Under the pieces are notes generated by a model. That model did not search any database, was not told where the DNA came from, and saw only the letters and a list, made by a program, of their open reading frames with translations. 64,000 bases of DNA from Prostheceraeus crozeri (Eukaryota; Platyhelminthes; Polycladida; Euryleptidae): contig CAJQUW010005322.1 in NCBI GenBank assembly GCA_907163375.1, forward strand, positions 1-64,000, given 5' to 3'. This document shows positions 32,591 through 40,235 of this stretch, in pieces. A program made the position numbers and the translations under genes. Each line of letters starts with the position of its first letter. Position 1 is the first letter of the stretch.

Positions 32591-33868
32591 TTAACGATTA
32601 TACTGAAGAATCACGTCACGATACTTTGTAATTTCAATATTTGAATCGAAGACTGCATAAATTAATACATTGATCGTCTCAGGTAGTGTTCTTTTGAACG
32701 TCAAATCCAAACGAATATTATGAGGCACGTTCGCTTGACGATAGGGTGCACTAATATCGCTATCAGCAGTCAAATCAAATGCATAAATAGTATATCCACT
32801 CTTAAACTCTTTCATAGTGAGTCCGTTGGTGTCATCCGTATTGTAAAAGCCAAAGACATCCATAAAATCAACATAACTGCGCATAAATTGATCCGCAGCA
32901 AAATCTGGTTTGTAGGGTGGACCAGGATGACTCACACCATTTACACGTAAAGCAATTTCACTTAACTGATTGTGCTTAAAAATGAAAGGATTCTTCTTTA
33001 TATTACCATTAAATGCATCATTTTCAACCATTGCCACCATGAGGAGCTTCGGTGCTTCCGATGGAAAGAGGCCATCTTTCATGAAACTCTTTTGATCTTT
33101 TGGAATTGTAAAGGTGAGAAGCTTTGTATGCTGAACGGGTTAAATGGCATTTTGGCGGTTAAGACCTTCAGCATGTCCTCTAATGACACTTGGATTCGGT
33201 ACTACTCGACGAATGTAAAGTGCAATATCTTCCACATGAATTCTAAAATTGTCAACTTTAGCAAATGCATTCAGCGCAAATTCAGGCTTATTCAATGTCA
33301 GCTTGAGTCGCATGCTGGTATTACACAGTAAAAACTTTGACTGTCTAAAGAAGTCTAAATTCAGCGGACCATATAGCTGACATACTCTACTATCTTTAAT
33401 CATAGCAGATCGCTTTATAAAGCCACAGTTTGTTTCAGCATCAAATTTTCCTGCTTCATCTCTGTACCATCCCATGGCTTCCATATGACTTTTTTGTGCT
33501 GCTGGATGAAACTGTGATACATGGTTGAAATATGATTTATAGGGAAAATCGCTTTGACCACCTTCCACCTGCTGCTCTCCAATCGTTAGAGAAACATCGC
33601 GAAGTAATGTAGTCAATGGTAAATTGTTCAGTCCAACTTTATGTGTATCGTCAATAGCAGTTCCATCTGCTTGCTGAATTCTAAACCTCAAATCAACCAT
33701 CGCATAACTCAAATCTATGTAGTCATCACTACCACCAGGAATAACAAATTCAATGGGGCCAGCATTCTCAGCTGTTCGAGGATGATAATCTACAATACTT
33801 GAACTAAGAATATCTGTCTGTATGGCTTGTTGATCAAACAAACAAAACCCGGAAGTTTTACACTCCAT
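32591..33868 (-). pseudogene. Major capsid protein (hexon-type, double jelly roll)
   Basis: ATG 33868. About 425 codons, related to the widespread animal 'F54H12.2-like' proteins, which are Polinton/adintovirus hexons. Recognisable blocks are AGPIEFVIPGGSDDYIDL, TLLRDVSLTIGEQQVEGG, DSRVCQLYGPLNLDFF near the middle, and FNGNIKKNPFIFKHNQLSEI and YTIYAFDLTAD in the second half. A single in-frame TAA at 33140-33142 (after RQNAI) interrupts an otherwise continuous frame: 33082-32591 is in the same phase and the bases between are open. The homologous position is usually aromatic, so one substitution would explain it. Only 2 bp separate it from the core-protein gene upstream. Confidence 0.85.
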
Positions 33869-33870
33869 GA

Positions 33871-34326
33871 TTAGAAGTTATAGCAGCGTCGTCGTTTAGC
33901 GCCTGATGAATGATTAGAGCCTCTGCGACGTTTGCGTGAATGCCTTTTGACTGAAGATCGCACCTTACCAGCTCCGCGATGTTTCCTCCTTCCTTTATTC
34001 ATTCGTTTAGGCGATTTCTTTCCTTGAGTGACACCAGCAAAGGTCTGCTTCAATGTTTTTAAACCGCGTTCCTTCCCACGATTCAACAAACTGCTCTTAA
34101 AACTTCTACCTCTGGAAAGATCACTAGCAACATCACTAGCAAAGCCAACGGCATTACTTAAAACATTTCGTTTTAAAGATCTACCGACATTGGATATGAG
34201 AGGTGCTACAACAGATTTCAGTGCACCAAGTATGCTACCTCCACGTTGGCGGCGAGCGCCGATGTAAATTTGTCCTCCACCACTTACATAGGAGGGTCGT
34301 GAATAAAGTGAGGCAGTTGGATTCAT
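33871..34326 (-). CDS. Basic core/minor virion protein (adenovirus pX/pVII-like)
   Basis: 151 residues. A Gly-rich head (YVSGGGQIYIGARRQRGGSI) leads into a hydrophobic helix (LGALKSVVAPLISNVGRSL). A long Arg/Lys-rich tail (KRHSRKRRRGSNHSSGAKRR) follows. The 'GGSILGALKSVVAP' type of segment and the basic tail are typical of small Polinton/adintovirus proteins likened to adenovirus core proteins, which condense the packaged DNA and may help membrane passage. Intact. Ends with YNF. Confidence 0.7.
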   Translation of the reverse strand: MNPTASLYSRPSYVSGGGQIYIGARRQRGGSILGALKSVVAPLISNVGRSLKRNVLSNAVGFASDVASDLSRGRSFKSSLLNRGKERGLKTLKQTFAGVTQGKKSPKRMNKGRRKHRGAGKVRSSVKRHSRKRRRGSNHSSGAKRRRCYNF

Positions 34327-34367
34327 AGCTCAAACCCTAAACATTGTTAGTTACAACTTTGCATGAA

Positions 34368-35588
34368 TCACTGTCGATCACTTAGATGAAAGATGTCGGC
34401 ACGACGCATCCAAGAGTTCATACTTGAAGGATAACCAGCCCATTTAACAAGACACCATTCTTCACCTTGCCGTTTTTTACATCGAATGATTTTCTCTACC
34501 AAATATGTTTCACTTTCAGTGACTACCTCAATCTCATCGCGGTAAAAACTACCCTCAATTTCTTCATTATTGTAATCTTTCACCTTGTAGGTGGTGGGAG
34601 AGTCTTTTTGATCAATCCTTGATACTGTAAATACCTCCTCTGTCCAATTCGGAAGGTACCCTTTAGCAAAAACACTTTTCACTTTTGAGATACGAACTTT
34701 GTCACCAATTTTCACATCACTTTTCACATGAGTGCGTTTACGTTGGAATTATTCGCGCACTTTATCTACATTGTCAGCATTTACATCTACTGGTCTGAGT
34801 CCAATAGAACGATGGATAGAGTGATTGTAGGCATGGAGTGTATCTTGTAGAACCTTTGTCCAATTTTGTGTCAAGTTGGCAGTAAAATGTCGCCACAAGC
34901 GATTTTTTAATGTGCGATTAAAACGTTCAACGAGTGCAGCTTTATAAGCGCTCTTTACACTAAACAACTCAATGTCATGCCTCTCAAATAATCTTCTCAC
35001 ATGCTGATTTTCAAACTCTTTTCCTTGATCACTCTGAATTCTTTTTGGAATGCGGCCTTCTCGAAAAATTGTTTGGAATGCTTTTGCTACTCCTTTCCCT
35101 TCTTTAGTTTTTAAAGGTTGAGCCCACGCATAACGCGAGAAAATATCAATGACGGTTAAAATAAAATTATTGCCCGAGTTATGTTTCGAAATGCAGGCGA
35201 CATCGCACAAATCTGCTTGCCACTGTTCATCAATGTCATGAACAATATAATGGCGGGTGCGGTACTTCTTTTTCGCTTGTTTGTGGAGTGTATAGGTAGC
35301 CTGACCCTTTAACCATCGTTTCACTTGTGATTGTGGAAGACCACTCGCTTTTGATAATTTCTTGATAGATGCAAATCCTGTCGGATGTTTTACATCATAA
35401 TAGATTGACTTCAAACGCTCAGTCGATGACGACTGACTCTTTTTCCTCCTTCTCATCTTTTTGCTTTCTTGCCTTTCTACATTTACAACAACTGCAGCAT
35501 TTAGCTTTAGCGGTTTTGCGATCATGTTCACATTGCTTAGGGGTCTCATTGTGAGAGCTGGCGCAGCAAGTGCAAGTGACAACGACAC
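34368..35588 (-). pseudogene. int: Retroviral-type integrase with chromodomain
   Basis: The helical N-terminal region (GLPQSQVKRWLKGQATYTLH) is followed by the rve core. Catalytic residues are seen in DEQWQADLCDV (Asp), RIQSDQGKEFEN (Asp) and AALVERFNRTLKN (Glu). The C-terminal part (34727-34368) has an SH3-like KIGDKVRISKV and a chromodomain with LVKWAGYPSSMNSW. The two parts share one frame and are separated by a single in-frame TAA at 34749-34751. The segment before about 35450 in this frame does not look like integrase (it overlaps the Cys-rich frame 35419-35634), so the true start is probably near 35450 or the N-terminus is shared. The enzyme would insert the element and give the 6 bp target duplication. 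Confidence 0.9.
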
Positions 35589-35634
35589 TCACCTCCGGCG
35601 GTTCATTACATGGTAAGCAACACATCTGCTTCAT
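35419..35634 (-). CDS. Small Cys-rich protein overlapping the integrase start
   Basis: 71 residues with 13 Cys, in clusters: CCLPC, CTCCASSH, CEHD and CCSCCKCRKARKQKD, then an acidic-basic tail. Possible multi-zinc module. It overlaps the integrase frame by about 170 bp. Because the integrase reading in this overlap is unlike its family, this could be the integrase's missing zinc-binding N-terminus joined by a frameshift, or a separate small gene. It begins 2 bp downstream of the preceding gene's stop. Confidence 0.45.
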   Translation of the reverse strand: MKQMCCLPCNEPPEVSVVVTCTCCASSHNETPKQCEHDRKTAKAKCCSCCKCRKARKQKDEKEEKESVVID

Positions 35635-35635
35635 A

Positions 35636-36328
35636 TTAATAGTCTGAGAACATGTATTTCTTTGGAGGAGCTGTTTTACGTTTTCCTTTTAGTAGTTTTA
35701 GTGGTGGCGTAGATCTACGTCGAGTTCTTCCTCTTGTTTGCTTAGTGAGTGTGGGAGGGGATGTAGCAGGTGACGCCTTAAACCAATTTGTTGGCATTTT
35801 CATCGTCTGAAGCATTGGAGCAGTAGCCACTGTTGAATCAAGTTCTTTCAATGTCTCATTATTCAAAGCAAATTTTGGCACATTATGCTTTTTCATTAGT
35901 TTAAGAAAGTATGACCAACCAGGTGGAACATAGCCCTGACGGCGCTTTCTACGTGTCGCATACTGAATCAAGTCTTCATAACGTGAAGCATCAATCACTT
36001 TATTTTCATCTGTAATGATTTCTCCTCTATCATTTACATTGAGGTGGGGTTCAATACTGTTGAAAAGAGATATGGCATGTGCACGAGATGCTAAAGGTGT
36101 AGCAGTCGACACAGAGTCACGCATCTTATTCTTCAAATTTTTCAATTGTTCAACAGTTTCCGATTGTAATAATACAGCACGATGTGGATCTTTGATGTGA
36201 ACATTTTGCTGATAATCTAATTCTTTCCTATACATTTGATTTGCAAGAGGTTGCTTTACTTGCTGCATGGCAGTCAATTGTACATATTCATCCTGAGGAA
36301 TAACAATCATGCGAGAATAAGAACTCAT
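35636..36328 (-). CDS. Conserved Polinton protein, unknown function
   Basis: 230 residues starting MSSYSRMIVIPQDEYVQLTA. It has helical, Gln/Lys-rich sequence in the first half and a small domain around YATRRKRRQGYVPPGWSYFL in the middle. The tail is Thr/Lys/Arg-rich (TRGRTRRRSTPPLKLLKGKR), suggesting nucleic-acid binding or a nuclear signal. Its ATG overlaps the ATPase stop by four bases, so the two are probably co-expressed. A minor virion protein is possible; not shown by sequence. Confidence 0.6.
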   Translation of the reverse strand: MSSYSRMIVIPQDEYVQLTAMQQVKQPLANQMYRKELDYQQNVHIKDPHRAVLLQSETVEQLKNLKNKMRDSVSTATPLASRAHAISLFNSIEPHLNVNDRGEIITDENKVIDASRYEDLIQYATRRKRRQGYVPPGWSYFLKLMKKHNVPKFALNNETLKELDSTVATAPMLQTMKMPTNWFKASPATSPPTLTKQTRGRTRRRSTPPLKLLKGKRKTAPPKKYMFSDY

Positions 36329-36990
36329 AGTTTGTAGATAATCATGGGAGTTTTCAAAATATCACTTCGAAATCTAAATTCTTCCGGACACTCTTGCGTA
36401 AAGTCAATGAATAAGCAACCGTGTGGTTTTTCAGTAGCTTCTTGAAAAATTTCAATTAAGGCTTTTGATCCTCTTGGTGCAACTTGTCGCGCTAAAATTT
36501 CAAATTGACTTTTATCTCGCGGATTCTTGAAAATAGCATAATAGTGTGTATTCAGGTTTCGTGTACGAGCTTCTTTTCCATCAGGAAACAAATTTTGTGT
36601 GATATAGATGATAAAGCACCTTTTATGATGTGCTGCGCGAGTGAACATATCTGTAACATCTTTGGAATTCTTACTTTCTTTTAATAAATCATCCAATACA
36701 ACAACATCATTAGACTGAAGTTTATCCACTGGAATAATTCCTTCATGTCGAATAAAGTTGCGACTTTGCAATTCCTGAAACAGCGACGGTTGATAAATAC
36801 CATAACACCAAATCACTCGATTGATAGGTTCCTTAAACAACTCCCTTCTTTTATCCAATAAATTCAGCGTGAAAACAGTTTTACCTGCATGAGATGGACC
36901 TGATACAGTCAGAACTTTATCGCATTGAAGTCTGACATCCATTTTAATACTTTGAGATTCAACATTTGCATAATTAACGCTTAGAGCCAA
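36325..36990 (-). CDS. A32/FtsK-type genome-packaging ATPase
   Basis: 221 residues. Walker A is GPSHAGKT (residues 31-38), Walker B VVVLDDLL (about 96-103), and a sensor-like FIIYITQNLF follows. It matches the Polinton/virophage/NCLDV DNA-packaging ATPase family, which pumps DNA into the capsid. Intact and of normal length. It overlaps its upstream neighbour's end by 17 bp and its downstream neighbour by 4 bp. Confidence 0.9.
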   Translation of the reverse strand: MALSVNYANVESQSIKMDVRLQCDKVLTVSGPSHAGKTVFTLNLLDKRRELFKEPINRVIWCYGIYQPSLFQELQSRNFIRHEGIIPVDKLQSNDVVVLDDLLKESKNSKDVTDMFTRAAHHKRCFIIYITQNLFPDGKEARTRNLNTHYYAIFKNPRDKSQFEILARQVAPRGSKALIEIFQEATEKPHGCLFIDFTQECPEEFRFRSDILKTPMIIYKL

Positions 36991-37339
36991 AGATACTACC
37001 CAATACGTTGCCCACGACAGGAGCTAGTATCGGTAGTAACGCTGAAAGGAAACCGCCCTTTTGTGTTAGAGTTTCCCTCTTTCTTTGAAGGGTGACTTTA
37101 GGATTGGAGATGAAACGCAATTTTGTAGCATATCGCTTAAGTAACTTTCGTTGTTTTGGTGCTAATTTCTTCGTCCTCAACTTTCTCACATCAGAAATAA
37201 TTTCACAGATGAATTTATCGTTAGCATGTCGTATAGCATTGTATCGCTGATTTGCTTTCATTCGTCGGAGAGCTTGAATGGCTGAAGAAAACTTTGAAGA
37301 CTTTTGACTTTTACGTTTCGTCATTTTACGTTTCGCCAT
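36974..37339 (-). CDS. Small basic protein with C-terminal hydrophobic segment (pX/pVI-like)
   Basis: 121 residues. The N-terminus is strongly basic (MAKRKMTKRKSQKSSK). The C-terminus is GGFLSALLPILAPVVGNVLG followed by SIFGSKR, an amphipathic or membrane-active helix after a Gly-Gly that could be an adenain cleavage site. Such proteins in adenoviruses and adintoviruses bind DNA or disrupt membranes. The role is inferred from composition and place. Confidence 0.6.
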   Translation of the reverse strand: MAKRKMTKRKSQKSSKFSSAIQALRRMKANQRYNAIRHANDKFICEIISDVRKLRTKKLAPKQRKLLKRYATKLRFISNPKVTLQRKRETLTQKGGFLSALLPILAPVVGNVLGSIFGSKR

Positions 37340-37347
37340 TTTCCGTG

Positions 37348-37566
37348 TTAGTCTTTGCTAAAACCTGTCTTTACCACATTTGCATAGGTACTAAATATTG
37401 CGGCATAAGTGACACTCGAAATGAGCAATATCACAGTGGTTACATTTGCAAAGTTGAATGCAATTACGTATGAAACAGCGTTGACTAAAAGCATGCTTAC
37501 ATCTCTTGAAGATGCGCTTTTCATTTCCATCCTTTCGCTTACATACATCACAACACATAGTTTCAC
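37348..37566 (-). CDS. Possible small membrane protein
   Basis: 72 residues, with a long hydrophobic region (FNFANVTTVILLISSVTYAA) that could span a membrane once or twice. It ends 8 bp before the next gene on the same strand, which fits the compact layout. There is no recognisable family, and an open frame of similar size lies on the other strand, so it may be spurious. Confidence 0.3.
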   Translation of the reverse strand: MKLCVVMYVSERMEMKSASSRDVSMLLVNAVSYVIAFNFANVTTVILLISSVTYAAIFSTYANVVKTGFSKD

Positions 37567-37716
37567 CGTTACTGATGTCTATAGCAAGTCTTTTTGAAGA
37601 TATGAATTTGCTAGCCTTTTCTAAATAATAGACGCATGTACAGAAGGAATATACTTCGAGAGTGAGCAGACATAGCTCGAAAACCAGTTATGCTACAATC
37701 AAGTACCACTGCATTT

Positions 37717-38127
37717 TCAATTTTTCTTTATGGAAAGTTGAATGCGAATATCTGAAATCGCTTCAATCACTGGAGTGCTACCATGATGGTTAAATGCGTT
37801 AAGACGTTCAGCAATTTTTATCATATGTCTTTTAAAAAATTCTTGGGGGTGATCTACCACATCCATTGAATAAGAAGCAAAATGGAAAGAGCGACTTTCC
37901 ACCTCTTCCTTTCAAAAATGACTAAACTTAATTTTCGCAACTAATCGCGCCATAACAATGTTATCAGAGAATGTATTCATTAACTCTAGAAATAGAGTGC
38001 TAGCATCATCGACCACTGCTTCGATGTCGGTCTCATCTTTATGAAAATTTATCACATAATCTTGAACAGCTCCTTTTAAACTTTGCCTATGAAAATGTAA
38101 TGTTCCGCAGTCGTTTGAGAAAGACAT
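37717..38127 (-). pseudogene. Stand-alone PolB N-terminal-like module
   Basis: One frame from ATG 38127 is interrupted by a TGA at 37912-37914 and stays open to 37717 (about 136 codons). The pattern ARLVAKIKFSH, then SRSFHFASYSMDVVD, then FFKRHMIKIAERLNAF and GSTPVIEAISDIRI resembles the region just upstream of the zinc-finger/exonuclease part in Polinton PolB: basic beta strand, 'F-x-S', helix, 'F...GS', then a beta strand. The second PolB of this window has the same plan around 57200-57430. It may be a duplicated regulatory or terminal-protein-like domain. Weak, pattern-level similarity. Confidence 0.4.
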
Positions 38128-38211
38128 GATCGCCCTTTAACTAACCCATCCATTGCATGAAAACAACTCTTCTCATAGTAACATTTATTGAATAACGGTA
38201 ACAAGCATGCA

Positions 38212-38586
38212 TTATAAATCAATGGTTTGAAAGAGATAAAATAGATACAGCTGGTAACTATCATACAGTGAGCAATGATAACCATACAGGACTTTGGCAG
38301 TGCTGAGGTAAGGAGGAAAGAAGCATTGGTTATGAACGTAGCTACTACAACGAACAGACAAAATAGGAACACACAAATCCTTAAAACGTTTCGTGACTTC
38401 ATGGTAGTGTTGATTCACTCTACTATCCCAAGGTGGGAGCAAAATATCATCAATGATTAGATTGGGAAATACTTTCCTCTCCTTACCAGGATTATTACAA
38501 AAGATGCGTATAACATTGAGAGCGGATGTCAACGAAGAAGTATGAATGTATCTAATAAGACCACGACTACGACACTCAAAGCACAT
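38212..38586 (-). CDS. Hypothetical protein
   Basis: ATG 38586, 124 residues, beginning MCFECRSRGLIRYIH with one Cys pair. A block VFPNLIIDDILLPPWDSRVN looks protein-like. The C-terminus is rich in Tyr/Leu/Cys. It falls between other late-strand genes of the Polinton. Not recognised; moderate chance of being real. Confidence 0.35.
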   Translation of the reverse strand: MCFECRSRGLIRYIHTSSLTSALNVIRIFCNNPGKERKVFPNLIIDDILLPPWDSRVNQHYHEVTKRFKDLCVPILSVRCSSYVHNQCFFPPYLSTAKVLYGYHCSLYDSYQLYLFYLFQTIDL

Positions 38587-38620
38587 AAGCGAATTGTCAT
38601 AGGGTAGAGTTAGGAAAGGA

Positions 38621-39175
38621 CTAGTAATTCTCCTTCTTTGATTTGCGTTTTGAGGCAGCATTCTTCTCCGACTTGCGCTTCGTACCACTGCTGTTAAGGA
38701 TTTGATCAATTATGTCGTCCACATTGGGTGGTTTTGGAATATATAGGATGGATTCCATATGCATGGAGAGAGAGGCTATTTTATTATCCTTGTGCCGACC
38801 ATAATATAGTCCATTCACGTTGAAAAGGATATCCCAAGTACCTTCTCCGAGCTCATCACATCTGATGGGTATTGAATGATCTCCCTCCTTCTTATAGTAA
38901 GTACACCAATGTGATACCGGTAGGCAAATGTGATTACCATCCCAAATCTTTCTATAGGGAGTATCCTTGTCATCTCTAGCCTTCCACTCTTGAGCAAGAG
39001 GAGTAGGAATGTCCATATTTAATGTCACGTACTCCTCAATAATATCAAGTTGGCGGCGAATGTACGGACTCACGGGGATCAGTATGTAGTCCCCATACTG
39101 ATTGTGCATTATCTTGACATCCGTGGAAGGGAGCATTCCCGTTTGGAGTACTACGCTATGATCGTCATAACGCAA
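38621..39175 (-). CDS. Hypothetical Polinton protein with basic tail
   Basis: The frame is open from 39175 (non-ATG). The first ATG is at 39139 (MLPSTDVKIMHNQYGDY). About 170 residues, with a globular beta-rich middle (GTWDILFNVNGLYYGRHKDN, SMHMESILYIP) and a nuclear-signal-like tail (TKRKSEKNAASKRKSKKENY). Unbroken. A short upstream ATG frame (MAVKRYKVRYDQ) at about 39292-39240, behind a good splice acceptor, could be its first exon. Family not recognised. Confidence 0.5.
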   Translation of the reverse strand: MRYDDHSVVLQTGMLPSTDVKIMHNQYGDYILIPVSPYIRRQLDIIEEYVTLNMDIPTPLAQEWKARDDKDTPYRKIWDGNHICLPVSHWCTYYKKEGDHSIPIRCDELGEGTWDILFNVNGLYYGRHKDNKIASLSMHMESILYIPKPPNVDDIIDQILNSSGTKRKSEKNAASKRKSKKENY

Positions 39176-39312
39176 GACTTGTTTTATTTACGCTGTAGCG
39201 GTGTAGGATTATGTACCTTGGTTGTTTCTTCCACTGGCCTCAGTTGTAGATGATCTGATCGTAGCGAACCTTATAACGTTTGACCGCCATTTTGTCCTAC
39301 TAGTGCAGCAGA

Positions 39313-39331
39313 TGGAGTAGATGCCTGAAAA
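39313..39331 (-). promoter_or_regulatory. Candidate splice acceptor/leader shared with the PolB side
   Basis: On the minus strand TTTTCAGGCATCTACTCCATC follows a pyrimidine-rich run. The plus-strand sequence near 11977-11997 reads ATTTCAGGCATCTACTTCATC. The two share 19 positions with one or two differences, each placed upstream of the first gene of its transcription unit. Confidence 0.35.
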
Positions 39332-39479
39332 TGAAAAAGATTGTATTAAGTTTACGTTCAAGGGAGGAGAGGGAGGGAAGTAGCGACTTACCATTTTAGT
39401 TGGATAATAGAATAGAGAGAGAGAGAAAATGTGCGTCCGTCACTCGTGTGATTCAACGATGGAATGATTCTCACTGTGG

Positions 39480-40235
39480 AAGGCTCGCTATTTTTAATTT
39501 TTCCCATGCAAAGTCACTCTGACACTTAGGATTTTTTCGTCAAATCTGAGGTCTGACCTAAAATCTTGTAACAGCTCTAACTTTTGAACGACTGATCGGA
39601 TTGACTCGCAACAAAAAATGTCATTGAGCAGTTTTTTCTCCTCTTTCAAATGAGTATCTTTATGACAAAATCCATCCACTAGAACCGAGATTAGAAGATC
39701 GCTGCCGAGGGGGGGGTCGGTGAAATTTGATGAAACACACTTTGGTCAGGGTCCCAGGTCGAAATTTGACACTTTGGAAAAAATTTTAATTTTTCCCATA
39801 CAAAGTCACTCTGACACTTAGGATTTTTTCAGGTGAGGTCCGACGTCACATCTTGTAACAGCTCTAACTTTTGAACGACTGATCGGATTGACTCGCAACA
39901 AAAAAATGTCATTGAGCAGTTTTTTCTCCTCTTTCAAATGAGTAGCTTTGTGACAAAATCCATCCACTAGAACCGAAATTAGAAGATCGCTGCTGAGGGG
40001 GGGGTCGGTGAAATTTGATGAAACAAACTTTGGTCAGGATCCCAGGGTCGGACCACGTTGGCCGTCCTAGGCTGACCAGAGGGGGGGAGGTGGGCGAAAT
40101 TTGATGAAACACACTTTGGTCAGGGTCCCAGGGTCGGACCACGTCGGCCGGCCTAGGCTGACCAGAGGGGGGGGGGACGACAGCCACGACGGCGGCCATC
40201 TTGCGCGGTCCAGTTGTGTAGATTTACTTACTACT
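39480..40235 (+). repeat. Right terminal inverted repeat of Polinton B
   Basis: It ends CTTACTACT (40227-40235), the complement of the left terminus. It contains two and a half ~300 bp subunits. Four G-runs of seven to ten precede the end, each in the setting 'ctgaccagaGGGGGGG' or 'gctgagGGGGGG'. It is closest in sequence to 1-880. Confidence 0.75.

Larger units (their letters stand above)
2002..40235. mobile_element. Polinton/Maverick (adintovirus-type) element B, with 11.8 kb nested insertion
   Basis: Polintons are self-synthesising DNA transposons and endogenous viruses that encode PolB, a retroviral-type integrase, a packaging ATPase, an adenain-like protease and jelly-roll capsid proteins. 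All of these are present here. The ends are inverted: both read AGTAGTAAG inward, and the inverted similarity covers about 700 bp with indels. Terminal 5'-AG is the known Polinton rule. Removing the nested insertion (15638-27478) leaves about 26 kb, slightly above the usual 15-20 kb, mainly because of a gene-poor 2.7-9.8 kb stretch. The expected 6 bp target duplication is not seen (GAAATC on the left, CTTTGC on the right). Recombination between copies, or a mis-joined right end, is therefore possible. Confidence 0.75.
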
